A stretch of 64,000 bases of DNA, from assembly GCA_030386875.1 (NCBI GenBank), contig CM059569.1, forward strand, positions 40,525,842 through 40,589,841, written 5' to 3'. Below, piece by piece: positions 26,401 through 36,582 of the stretch. This DNA is from Morinoia aosen. Its lineage: Eukaryota > Arthropoda > Malacostraca > Amphipoda > Talitridae. The notes under the pieces were generated by a model. The model searched no databases, was not told where the DNA came from, and was given only the letters and a program-made list of their open reading frames with translations. Numbering within the stretch: position 1 is the first letter of the stretch; the number at the start of each line of letters is the position of its first letter. The translations under genes were made by a program, and so were the position numbers.

Positions 26401-26536
26401 CGTTGTTGTCTCACTGAGTGGCGCTGTTGTCTCACTGAGTGGCGCTGTTTTCTCACTGAGTGGCGCTGTTGTCTCACTGAGTGGCGTTGTTGTCTCACTG
26501 AGTAGTGCTGTTGTCTCACTGAGTGGCGCTGTTGTC
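20457..26536. repeat. 6.1-kb minisatellite, 21-bp unit, about 290 copies
   Basis: The unit begins GTTGTTGTCTCACTG and ends AGTGGC. The only length change I saw in the uninterrupted array is one 18-bp unit near 22683, a 3-bp loss. Units with GCTGTTG dominate the right third, and units with GTTGGTG cluster at 24590-25030 and 26100-26270. Because 21 is a multiple of three, four of six frames are open for thousands of bases (peptide repeats VVVSLSG, RQQRHSV, PLSETTT/A and CCLTEWR). I treat these as by-products of the repeat, not genes: there is no signal peptide, no non-repeat domain and no start context. Confidence 0.97.
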
Positions 26537-27171
26537 TCAAGGTGTCAAGTGAAGAAATCATGTAGGTATCATCTGCTGGCGATCCTTCAAGCATTATGTG
26601 GTATATGTTTAGAAATTAATGGCCAAAACAGTGCTCAACTATGCTGCACACAAACATACACCGACATAAATCTTCATTCCGCCACACAGATGCCAAAATT
26701 CTCAATTATACGAAAATTACTGGAGGTACGTACGAGTTGAAGAATAAAAGTTTCACTATTGCAGAGTCGCTCTTCGATATAATGTCGATTAAACGGATAG
26801 TTTCTCAATTGGTCCATGCTAGCCTGGGCCACTGTGAGCCATGCAGCGCTCGAGTGTCACGAGGAGACGAACTGAACGGCACTTGCGTCACTCGTTCAAA
26901 GCTCGAGTAATTTGTTAAATGCATTTTTAACAAGTCTCGCTTCTATTCTTTTTCTATAAAGATAATGAGGAGTTTTGAGACGAAATTATCATAACACGCT
27001 GGGCAATGCAACTTTTTAGGTAGAGTTAAAGGTAGATCTACATAGGAGACGTCTCAACAGCACGCGCTGCTATTCTACGTATAATGACCCCAAAAATGGA
27101 CGAAACAGGAGTGGCGTTGTTGTTTTACGTTTTAGGTTCATTGAAACCCTTGTTGTTAAATTTTATTTTGG

Positions 27172-27312
27172 GGTGAGTGGCGGGGTGGAGTGGTGAGGTG
27201 TGATAGTTAGAGTGGTGGGGTAAGGTGGGGTGAGTGGTAAGGTGGAGTGGTGAGGTGTGATGGTTTGAGTGGTGGGGTAAGGTGGGGTGAGTGGTAAGGT
27301 GGAGTGGTGAGG
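27172..27312. repeat. G+T-rich tandem repeat, 57-bp unit, about 2.5 copies
   Basis: Built from shorter GGGGTGAGTGG and GAGTGGTGAGGTG motifs; strongly G-rich on the plus strand. Confidence 0.88.
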
Positions 27313-27339
27313 TGGAGGATTCTTTATAAAATTTAACTC

Positions 27340-27508
27340 ATTAAGCTAAAGATTTTCAGAGTTTACTCAATAAGATCAAGATTTTCAGAGTTTACTCAAT
27401 AAGATCAAGATTTTCAGAGTTTACTCCTCAAGTTCAAGGTTTTCTGAGTTTACTCATTACGTTCATGATTTTTAGAGTTTACTCAATGAGTTCAAGATTT
27501 TCAGAGCT
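27340..27508. repeat. 29-bp tandem repeat, about 6 copies
   Basis: Unit containing GATTTTCAGAGTTTACTCAA; it decays to the right. Confidence 0.9.
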
Positions 27509-28044
27509 GGTGACTCTCCCGATAGCTTCGAAGGGTAATGGAAGTGGCGAAGCATACAAAGAAGCAAGTTAGAATGTCGTTTATAAATTTCTGGACGGAT
27601 AGTCTCGGAGATTATTCCCTGCAGAGCTGGACTCTACATCGTTGTGGCATTGCACCGTGTTGTGTTGGGTACAACCTACGGAAAACCTACATCTTTATTA
27701 TAGTAGTTAACAGGAGCTCAAACTTGGGACTAGCAGCAGGTGAAATTCTTGATTCTAGAATGTTAAATCTCTCATTCATGTGACTCTTTCATTACCTCGT
27801 CAATAAGCAAAGAAGCAACAAAAAACACGTAGCATTAGACGGTGAACACGCTCGCTTCTGATCTCAAGTAATGCTACAGTTTTGCGCCTGAAATATGCAT
27901 GGCAAACTACACTCCGAGGTGTTCACTGGTCCAAAGCAAAGTCTTGAAGAATTTTCCCGCCTTCCAAACCTCCAGCTGAGGTCTGCTGCACAACTCAGTC
28001 AACGGCATTGTTCATGGTCCATACTTTACAGACGACGTTGTAGA

Positions 28045-28373
28045 GAACATCACTGAGTGTGAACATTGAAAGTTTAAGAATGTCGTTAAGGAAAACATCA
28101 CAGAAATTACATTACTGAGAACATCACAGAAACTACATTACAGAGAACATTACAGAGAACATCACAGCATGTGAACATTGAAAGTTTAAGAATGACATCA
28201 CAGAGGACATCACAAAGAATATCACAGAGAACATCACAGAGGACATCACAAAGAATATCACAGAAAACATCACAGAGGACATCACAAAGAACATCACAGA
28301 GAACATCCCAGAGGACATCACAAAGAACATCACAGAGAACATCACAGAGAACATCACAGAGAACATCACAACA
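28045..28373. repeat. 12-bp tandem repeat with 36-bp higher-order structure
   Basis: 12-mers of the AGAACATCACAG type alternate with AGGACATCACAA and AGAATATCACAG in a three-unit pattern. The longer phrase GTGAACATTGAAAGTTTAAG punctuates the array at about 28058 and 28169. Confidence 0.92.
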
Positions 28374-28558
28374 TGTGAGCATTTACAAGTGCTGGCTTGT
28401 ACGAGTTGCTCACCTCCACCACCAGGACAGAAGCCGCTGCAGCGCTGCGGTGATCCGTGAACTTCTGACGCGAGCGTAACTGCTGTTGTGGCGACAGCTG
28501 CAGCAGCTGTAACTCAGCTGGACGCTGCCACAGCTGCAGCCTCATAACCAGCGGAGCG

Positions 28559-29515
28559 GTGGAGCAGCAACAACTGCAGCAAGAAGAGCAACAAGAGCAG
28601 CACTTGCAGCAACTGCAGAAAGAAGAGCAACAAGAGCAGCAGCAGCAGCAACAACTGAAGCAAGAAGAGCAACAAGAGCAGCACTTGCAACAACTGCAGC
28701 AACAAAAGCAACGAGAGCAGCAGCAGCAGCAACAACTGAAGCAACAAGAGCAGCATTAATAACTACAGCAAGAAGAGCTACAAGAACAGCAGCAACAACA
28801 ACTGCAGCAACAAGATCAACAAGAGCAGCAACAACTGCAACAAGAAGAGCAACAGTACCAGTAGCAGCAAAAACAGCAGCAAAAAAAGCAGCAAGAGCAG
28901 CAGCAACAGCCGCAGTTGCAACAGCAGCAGCAACAGCAGCAGCATGACTACAGCAAGAAGAGCAACAAGAGCAGCAGCAACAGTCGCTGTTGCAACAGCA
29001 TCAGCAACAGCAACAGCAATAAATACAGCAAGAAGAGCAACAAAAGCAACAGTACCAGTAGCAGCAATAACTACAGCAAGAAGAGCAACAGCCGCAGCAG
29101 CAACAGCGGCAGCAGCAACAGCAGCAGCAACAGCAGCAGCAAAAACTGCAGCAAGAAGAGCAACAAGAGCAGCAGCAACAGCCGCAGTTGCAACAGCAGC
29201 AGCAACAGCAGCAGCAATAACTACAGCAAGAAGAGCAACAAGAGCAGCAGCAATAACTATAGCAACAAGAGCAGCAGCAATAACTGCAGCAAGAAGAGCA
29301 ACAAGAGCAGCAGCAACAGCCGCAATTGCAACAGCAGCAGCAACAGCAGCAGCAATAACTACAGCAAGAAGAGCAACAAGAGCAGCAGCAATAACTATAG
29401 CAACAAGAGCAGCAGCAATAACTGCAGCAAGAAGAGCAACAAGAGCAGCAGCAATAACTGCAGCAAGAAGAGCAACAAGAGCAGCAGCAACAGCCGCAGC
29501 AAGAAGAAAGAAGTA
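28559..29515. repeat. CAG/CAA compound array, left block
   Basis: Triplets of CAG, CAA, AAG and GAG are organised in longer units with CAGCCGCAGTTGCAACAG as a landmark. Long open frames on both strands (Gln-, Ala/Thr/Arg-, Ser/Asn-, Cys- or Leu-rich) all derive from the triplet period. Confidence 0.95.
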
Positions 29516-29663
29516 AGAAGAAAAGAAAGAAAAAACTTTATTTCCAATAGAGATTGTACAATATTACAATCATTGGTTTTTAAATATCTTAAAGTTAATT
29601 CACTTACGGGATACACACACATGAGTCTTGTAATACCCATGTCACTAGTCGAAAAGAAATGAT
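29516..29663. other. Single-copy island inside the CAG/CAA array
   Basis: About 150 bp of A+T-rich non-repeat DNA separate two blocks of the same array. No coding or terminal-repeat signature is seen. It could be an insertion or the original single-copy sequence between two expansions. Confidence 0.8.
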
Positions 29664-30410
29664 TGAGAGCAAGAGCAACAAGAGCAGCAGCAATAACTAC
29701 AGCAAGAAGAGCAACAAGAGCAGCAGCAACAGCAGCAACAAGAGCAGCAGCAATAACTACAGCAAGAAGAGCAACAAGAGCAGCAGCAACAGCCACAGTT
29801 GCAACAGCAGCAGTAACAACAGCAGCAACAGCAGCAGCAATAGCAGCAGCAACAGCAGCAGCAATAACTACAGCAAGAAGAGCAACAAGAGCAGTACCAG
29901 TAGCAGCCGCAACAACAAGAGCAACAAGAGCAGCAGAAATAACTGCAGCAAGAAGAGCAACAAAAGCAACAGTACCAGTAGCAGCAAAAACTGCAGCAAG
30001 AAGAGCAACAAGAGCAGCAGCAACAGCCGCAGCTGCAACAACAGCAGCAACAGCAGCAGCAATAACTACAGCAAGATGAGCAACAAGAGCAGCAGCAACA
30101 GCCGCAGTTGCAACAACAGCAGCAACAGCAGCAGCAATAACTACAGCAAGAAGAGCAACAAGAGCAGCAGCAACAGCCGCAGTTGCAACAGCAGCAACAA
30201 CAGCAGCAGCAATAACTAGAGCAAGAAGAGCAACAAGAGCAGCAGCAGCAGCAACAGCAATAACTGCAGCAAGAAAAGCAACAAGAGCAGCAGCAACAGC
30301 CGCAGTTGCAACAGCAGCAACAAGAGCAGCAGCAACAGCAGCAACAATAGCAGCAGCAATAACTACAGCAAGAAGAGCAACAAGAGCAGCAGCAACAGCC
30401 GCAGTTGCAA
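29664..30410. repeat. CAG/CAA compound array, right block
   Basis: A clear 75-bp higher-order period is seen at the CAGCCGCAG landmarks (GCCGC at 30026, 30101 and 30176). Confidence 0.95.
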
Positions 30411-31693
30411 CAGTGCGACACGTGTTGCTGCAACAGGGCGGAGCCACAGACCGCCTCCCAGCAGCAGCAGCTCAGCTCTCCACCAAACTTATGAATGCCG
30501 CTGCACTTGCCCAAAAAAGTTCGTTACGGCAGCCGCCGAGTTTGCTCTCTTCAAGATGTGCCAGAAAAACTCTCAGAACACGCGCAGCTAAAGGAGCGAC
30601 CATCAAAGTTGCCTTTCACACATTTCAAATAATCTCCGCAACTCAAAAGGTTAAGGTGTGTTTTTTTGGCTGTCTCTTTCCGATTCTCTATGTTCAAGAC
30701 TGCCGCTACTGCTCAATTTAATGATGTCCCGATTATTATCTTTGCAGCCAGGAACTTTACGAAGATTCTAGGAGAGTAACTGGGTCAGAATATTTGATTT
30801 TGTTCGCCATGGAGCTCCGGTAGAGGAGGTCAACTGCAGTCGTCACTGATATGAAGACTGGACACAGTAGTGTACTTGAGCGATCACTTTGCTATGTATT
30901 TACGCAAGCGTATGCCAGAGTAACTTAAAATTTGGTATTTTCGATGTCGTTGAGGGAACGGTTGAGATGTAAGAATTTTATTAAATTTACCTGGATGGCT
31001 TAATAATTTTATGATGGTATTGTTATGATTTGATAAGAGGATGCTGGAGGTCAAATGTAAACTGTATTTAGTGAAAATTAGGAGCAGGTTTTTGAAAATC
31101 TAAAGGGATCCTCTACCAGGAGAGGGTCCCCTATCAGAAGGAGATCTTCTATCAGGATTGAACATTTTTCAATAATTGTTAAGGCAATTAATTTTTGGAA
31201 CTAGATTGATTTTCAATCCGCCAATTCGGTGTTATTTACTTATTTAGAACAAATGACGAATTGATCGAAAAAATGTCCCTAACAAAATAGAAGAAAAGTC
31301 TAAAACCACAAAGAATTTAAGCTTTTACCCTGTGTGTAGTTATGTGAACGAACTCACTAAACGAACACGGTCCTGGTGGCGAAGTGTGGGACAATGAAGT
31401 CTACGGAATTATCTCGTAAGATTTAAGTATGTATTGATTTTTCCTGGATATCGACGACCGACTCCATTGGATCCACGAATGACGAGCCACAAGGTCGCCT
31501 GCATACCTCAGGTCGCCTGCATATCTCAGGTCCATTTACGGAAGATCTCAGAGGCTCCCACCGCAGCCATTGTTTACAGAGCGCAACGTACGAGGCGTGA
31601 GGCAATAACGTCTGCCTCTGGGGGTAACATCTCTCGATGAGGCAGCGTCTGGAGGGGAGCAAACTAATAATTCTCACAGTTTAAGCCAGCAGC
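30411..31693. other. Single-copy DNA, no gene recognised
   Basis: Starts with a G+C-rich patch (30410-30600). An unconvincing 102-codon frame spans the array edge. Confidence 0.5.
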
Positions 31694-31985
31694 TGCTGTG
31701 TCAATTATTGTCACAATAGTTATCATCAATTATTGCTCATCTGCGTCGTGATAAATAGTTATCATGTAGGGTGTCTGTTGTAGGATTGCAGTGCGGGAGT
31801 TGAACTTGTATCATCAACTATTGTTCATATGCACCTTGATAAATAGTTATGTCATAGTGTGTCTGTGATAGGGGTGCAGTACGGGAGTCGAAGCTGTATC
31901 AATGATTGTTCATCTGCCTCGTGATAAATAGTTATCACGCAGTGTGTCTGTGATAGGATCACTATGGGGGAGTCGAACGACAGAA
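31694..31985. repeat. Tandem repeat, about 85-90-bp unit, 3 copies
   Basis: Each unit holds GATAAATAGTTATCA-type palindromes, a GTGTGTCTGTGATAGG block and GGGAGTCGAA. Confidence 0.88.
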
Positions 31986-32149
31986 TACTGGAAGAGATGC
32001 TCGTAGCATCACTACGCAGTTCTCTCTACGAGTCACTCTTAACTCTGCCAACTAACGCTCTGACATTCACGCGAGACGATGGAAAATGTTCTTCCTAGAG
32101 TGGCCGAGTATATGAATCGGTGGTGTTTCTCTTCAAAGGCTGCTGATAA

Positions 32150-32270
32150 AAACAGCAAAACGAGAGGCGGGGCGAGCTGTTGGTGCCAGCGCTGGGCGGC
32201 GCAGAGAGCGCAGGGGGGCGGCGATGGAGGAACGAGTCTTTATAAGGGCGAGCGAGAGAGAGGTCAACAT
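32150..32270 (+). promoter_or_regulatory. Candidate core promoter: G+C-rich block, TATA box and initiator
   Basis: A G+C-rich block (32155-32235) leads into TATAAG at 32241-32246. An initiator-like TCAACA follows at 32264-32269, about 25 bases downstream. It lies about 680 bases upstream of the SNAG-exon ATG, on the same strand. A possible 5'-UTR intron is suggested by GTGAGT sites near 32369 and a pyrimidine-rich stretch ending in CAG at 32916. This is inferred from motif spacing only. Confidence 0.35.
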
Positions 32271-32368
32271 TAGGTGGTGTGGGCCGTGGGCCTGTGAAGA
32301 TGTGTCGTCGAGTGAGACTGTAGTGACCTTACTCTGCTCTGGCAACTGTCCCCTCTACAGTGAATCGA

Positions 32369-32387
32369 GTGAGTGAGTGAGTGAGAG
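32369..32387. repeat. GTGA microsatellite
   Basis: Four to five GTGA units upstream of the SNAG exon. Each could act as a GTGAGT splice donor. Confidence 0.9.
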
Positions 32388-32675
32388 TGCTGGAGCTTTC
32401 GGTCAGAGAAGAGTGAGGCATACGCGCTCAACACCACACTCTTCGTCGGTCACCACTCTTTTGTTTCCAGCTTGCTCATTTATTTTGCGAGTAAACAATG
32501 CCAGCAGCCGTCATCTGTTGCTCATCTTCGACTGTTGCTCCGAATTACCGATTGCGTTCCTTAAACCTACCACAGCGACGGTGGCACTCATGATTGCTTG
32601 ACGCCCGTCTTGGTGTAAATGTCCATCTTTCACCCCGCTATCTTGACTACTTTCTTTCTTTGACTGGTGTCTTCA

Positions 32676-32892
32676 CTCCTCCTTCTTTGGTCCATTTTAC
32701 CGTCACCTCACTTGAACAGCTCCTCTTCTTTGGTCCATTTCACCTTCACCTCACTTGAACAGCTCCTCTTCTTTGGTCCATTTCACCTTCACCTCACTTG
32801 AACAGCTCCTCTTCTTTGGTCCATTTCACCTTCACCTCACTTGAACAGCTCCTCTTCTTTGGTCCATTTCACCTTCCCCTCACTTGGACGGA
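32676..32892. repeat. 43-bp tandem repeat in the SNAG-gene leader, 5 copies
   Basis: The unit contains TTCTTTGGTCCATTTCACC and CTCACTTGAACAGC, with copies starting near 32678, 32721, 32764, 32807 and 32850. It ends 55 bp before the SNAG ATG, so it lies in the 5' leader or in a leader intron. Confidence 0.95.
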
Positions 32893-32946
32893 TAATTTTT
32901 CCCTCCATGGCTTCAGAGCGCAACGTAGTTCCGTGGTGAGGTCGCG

Positions 32947-33406
32947 ATGCCACGCTGCTTTTTACCAAAAAAGACTGGAGGTTGGGAGCCTTTATACATC
33001 CCTCCTCCCCGAGTGAGATCTGTGTCCCCCTCACTGGAGCAGGCATGGACGCCTCGCTCTCCAACTGCTGGAGAAACTGCTCCATCTCCGCCTCCACCTG
33101 AGAGCACTCACCCGTCTGTAGCCCCTGTCTCCTCCACTTCCTCCTACACTCCGTCAGGATATCCACTCGATCTCCACATCTCCACAGCGTCTCCGAGACA
33201 CGTCTACTATGGAGAAGTGTCTCGGCCGCCCGATGAAGCGCCAGACGTGCAGCTGCTCCAGCCTCCGTCGGGACTGGAAGTCGTCCAGCAGCATTCGGCT
33301 CTCGACTCGGACGACAGGATAGTGCAAGTGCACATACCGGAGCTGCCGCACTCGCCACAGTACCACACCCATCACATCCAACATAAAACTTCACTTTTCT
33401 ACAGCG
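32947..33406 (+). CDS. First coding exon of a SNAG-domain transcription factor (partial gene)
   Basis: Encodes 153 codons plus one base (phase 1). The protein starts MPRCFLPKK, which fits the SNAG repressor motif at the extreme N-terminus of Snail/Scratch, Gfi, Insm and Ovo-like zinc-finger proteins (usual form MPRSFLVKK; here Pro replaces the usual Val at position 7). In those families SNAG binds histone-H3-like pockets of LSD1/CoREST or other co-repressors in the nucleus. The rest is a low-complexity Pro/Ser/Thr/His-rich linker, as is usual between SNAG and the C-terminal zinc fingers. An in-frame TAG at 32926-32928 makes this ATG the first possible start, and the -3 base is G. The frame runs into AGCG|GTGAGT, a consensus splice donor; read-through would stop at 33472-33474. 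No C2H2 exon is visible downstream in the window, so the family member cannot be named. The opposite strand is also open here, so some doubt remains. Confidence 0.62.
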
Positions 33407-33763
33407 GTGAGTATCGACTTAGTTGGATTTTTGTTAAGGAAACAACCTTGATGGCCCACAATGGGGGATTATAGCACACTGACTTCGCTCTGAGTGTCAT
33501 GTCGCAAATTTGGTGTTATCTCTAGGGTTACGAAAATAGTGGGGACTTGTTCTTTTTTTGATGTTAGTCTCCACAGCGGCGCATGCATCGAGTCCAAATG
33601 AAATTATTCTCCGTTTTTGCGGGAAAAGAAACTCAAAATTTTGACCCAAATCCTAATTGAGTCATAATGAGGGAATTTTCGGTAGATCTCCTCCGAAACC
33701 ATCAAAATTATTTCAAACATCATTCTATCTGAGCAACAGACCTACGCATTGAAACTGTCACGT

Positions 33764-33873
33764 CTGCTACATGATGTTACATGTAACTGTTACAGGATGT
33801 TGCATATCACAGTTACATGATGTTACATTGTTGTTAAGTGTTACATGATGTTGCATATAACTGTTACACGATG
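33764..33873. repeat. Degenerate 23-25-bp repeat, about 4 copies
   Basis: Units around TTACATGATGTTGCATATAA, in the presumed first intron of the SNAG gene. Confidence 0.7.
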
Positions 33874-34131
33874 GTCGTTTGAGGGGAAAGTGTTGGGGTT
33901 GTGTGAGCGCGCTGTGCCTCACGCCTCACACGGCCTCAGCTCGCGAGGACGGAGCCTCACGCCCCAGAGGCAGAGGTGGTCTGCAGCATCAGCAGGGAGG
34001 CACAGATGGACATGGTCGGGTCATAAATCATGGGCTGGAAGCGAGTATTGAAGTCCCCAGCTCTCTTTGCTGAGGCCATTACATGTGCCCTTAAAGCTGA
34101 GAACTGCAGCCTCACCCGCCGCTGCTACTCT

Positions 34132-34152
34132 CCCTGCTGCTGCTGCTGCTGC
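34132..34152. repeat. Short CTG triplet run
   Basis: Six CTG triplets between C-rich flanks. Confidence 0.9.
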
Positions 34153-34337
34153 CCCCGAATGCTGCGTGCGGTACTTCATTATCTGCTCATTACTGCCCTA
34201 ACTGCCTTTACTCTTCAAGTAATTCCGCATTGGCGCACCAGGCCGCAGCCGTGGTAGCACCCTGGGAGCCTTAGCTCCTGCCAAAACGGGGTGCTGCATT
34301 TTGATATTTTTTCAATTTCGTTTTTACGAAATTTTCG

Positions 34338-34392
34338 GGTTCAGTCATCTGGAGAGCGTCCTGCGCCTCTCACACACGGACCACAAAATGCA
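34338..34392 (+). repeat. Dispersed repeat R7, copy a
   Basis: About 55 bp that align with 43252-43308, ending in the shared GACCACAAAATGCA / GAACCACAAAATGCA. The similarity fades on both sides. Confidence 0.6.
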
Positions 34393-36338
34393 TGTTTTGA
34401 AAATTTGAACTTGTTCCTTTGTAAGTTTCGCCATCGCCAGTTGCGTTTGAAGCTATTGAGGGAGCGAGATCACCAAGTCTGGAAATCTTGAATTTGATGC
34501 GTAAAACAATTAGATTTGAACCTCCATTGTCAATCCATAGCCCCCATTTTCTGCCGTTCGAGAACATTCTGACGAGTACAATGATGTAGTCTCTTTTAAT
34601 GAATTTTCGGTCTTAGCAAATCCACAGTTTTACAAGTAGAGATATACGCATTCTAGAGTCCTTCTATATTTTTATGGTAGAACTGGTTTTAAATAGCACT
34701 CTTAGTTCATTTCATTTAGCAATAGTAAATAGATAATCGAATCGTAATTAACGTAATTTTGTATCTTTTTTATAGATTCATCATTCTAAAATAGTTTATT
34801 TTTCCTTTGCACCTTTTCATTGCCTCGGGTGCTGGTCAGAAATGAAGGCTCGACCTCGCAGAGCTTCCGGCGGCCGTTAATCCCATTTCCATTGTTTGCT
34901 TCTTTATTTTCGGCTAATTCTTATTTGTTTTAATTGTATTTTTGAATTTGAGTTTACAATGTTATCACTAAATGTCTTTAATGTTAATGAATTACAAACT
35001 CCTTTTACCGATAGCCATTCATATTATTAGTAAGAGTTCAACTTAGATTATGAACATTTTAAAGACTGTTTTAAGTGCACTTCGTATTCGACATACTAAT
35101 TAATTTCCTTGTTTTCAATTTAAATTTCGGGTGGAATTTAAAGCGCCATGTACAGTGTGTAGATTTTAACAATATAACTGCTGATTAACGAGCCGAGACA
35201 CTGATATTTGCTACGACACCACTTTAGCCTCTCTACTCTGCCACACTGTAGGTGGCTGTCACGCAACTGCGTCTCTCCCGCTCTGATGAATGCGCTGCTG
35301 CTACCATCTGGCGTCCTCATGCTCGTCAATCTTCTTTGACGATATTTCTTGTTTCGGTAAAGCATTACATGTAAGCCAAACTCGTCTCCCTGTCAGATAT
35401 TTAACAAACGTACATGGTGACCTTATTTTGTTCCTCCGCACAACTCCAAATATGGCTTCCGTTCAGATTTTGCTCATTTTTTCTGATGTGATTCTAAGCT
35501 TTGAAAGTTTGCTAAAGCGGTAGCAGGCTGTGGAAGTTAACCTGATGGGTGAACTATTCAAAGCTTCAGGATAAGTTGGCTCCTAGAGGCAATAAAGATC
35601 GCACGCTTGCACGCCATTTCAAGAACTTCCATCCACGTTCCATGCATGAATTGTTATAATTTCTTTAAATTTATTCTGGTACAACATCCCTGCTCTTTTT
35701 CGTGGACTAGTGTTGCTCACTAAGTAATTTTCATATTTTTAAAGTTGTTCAAATAAAATAATTGTACAAAGTAGTTCGATTCATCTACAACTGAGTTGTT
35801 ACGAACCTTCGAATGCGCGTTACGCAATGTGGCCGGTACGTTTTGATATTTAAATCGATTTGTAGTCGATTTCACATTTAAAAATGGTTTATTATCTCGT
35901 ACAACCATTGCAGTGACATGTAATAATTTAGCGATAAAAATCAATTCGTTTGATCAGAAAAACCATTGAATTCTCACTCTGAACTTGAAATTGCTATTGA
36001 CTGACAAAGCTATTGAAGCGATCGGAAAAGTGGATAGTCAGAAGGAGCCAAATGGGGAGGATATGGTACGTATGCCAAAACCTCTTAGTCGAGTTCTTTG
36101 ATTGCATAATCTCCTTTGGTAAGGATTGGGAGCGATCATTTTTTTCTTGAAGAAATCTGCTGTAGATGAGTTTGAACCTCCTTACCTTAATGGCCAAGTA
36201 TAACATGTTAATTTGTTTAACGAACAGTTATCTTTGTTATCTTGGTTAACAAACTGAAATCTTTGGTTGCCTGATTTCTTTCGTATCTCATTGTGGATTA
36301 GCCGATGCCCTCCAGACACAGTTCATGCTCTGGGATGA

Positions 36339-36582
36339 GCGTAGATCTAAATTAATGCATAGGCTCTAAAAACTTGGATGTCAAGAAATTTAGTATCATT
36401 TGCTAGGCAACTGACGTGGCTCACTTTGGTTTGAGACAAAAATTGGATGTCCCGTCCAGTTTTTTGGAGTCATGCTTGTCTGAATCAAAAGTGAGCTGTA
36501 TCAATTACCTAGCATTTAATTCTAAATTTCTTAGCGTCCAATTTTTTGACGCTATGCGTTAATGGTTAACTCGAGATCTCGC
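36339..36582. repeat. Imperfect foldback element
   Basis: Arms at about 36339-36435 and 36482-36582 are complementary at roughly 70% with small gaps. The clearest matching segments are AAGAAATTTAG, TGCTAGG and GCTCACTTT. The loop is about 45 bp. It is unrelated in sequence to 46336-46557. Probably an old MITE. Confidence 0.65.

Larger units (their letters stand above)
26537..28044. other. Single-copy DNA between the 21-bp array and smaller arrays
   Basis: GTGGCGTTGTTGT at 27111-27123 is a stray match to the 21-bp unit. Otherwise no gene is recognised outside the listed arrays at 27172-27508. Confidence 0.5.

Noticed and set aside
21353..26740. 1795-codon plus-strand open frame (VVVSLSG repeats)
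   Set aside because: It is the 21-bp minisatellite read in a frame without stops. It has no start context, no signal peptide and no non-repeat domain, and three other frames are equally open.
28916..30514. Long Ser/Asn-, Ala-, Cys- and Leu-rich frames on both strands
   Set aside because: By-products of CAG/CAA triplets; every frame is open, so none is supported.
32837..33394. 185-codon minus-strand frame opposite the SNAG exon
   Set aside because: No recognisable motif; the plus strand has the SNAG motif, an upstream stop and a splice donor. The frame partly covers the 43-bp array.
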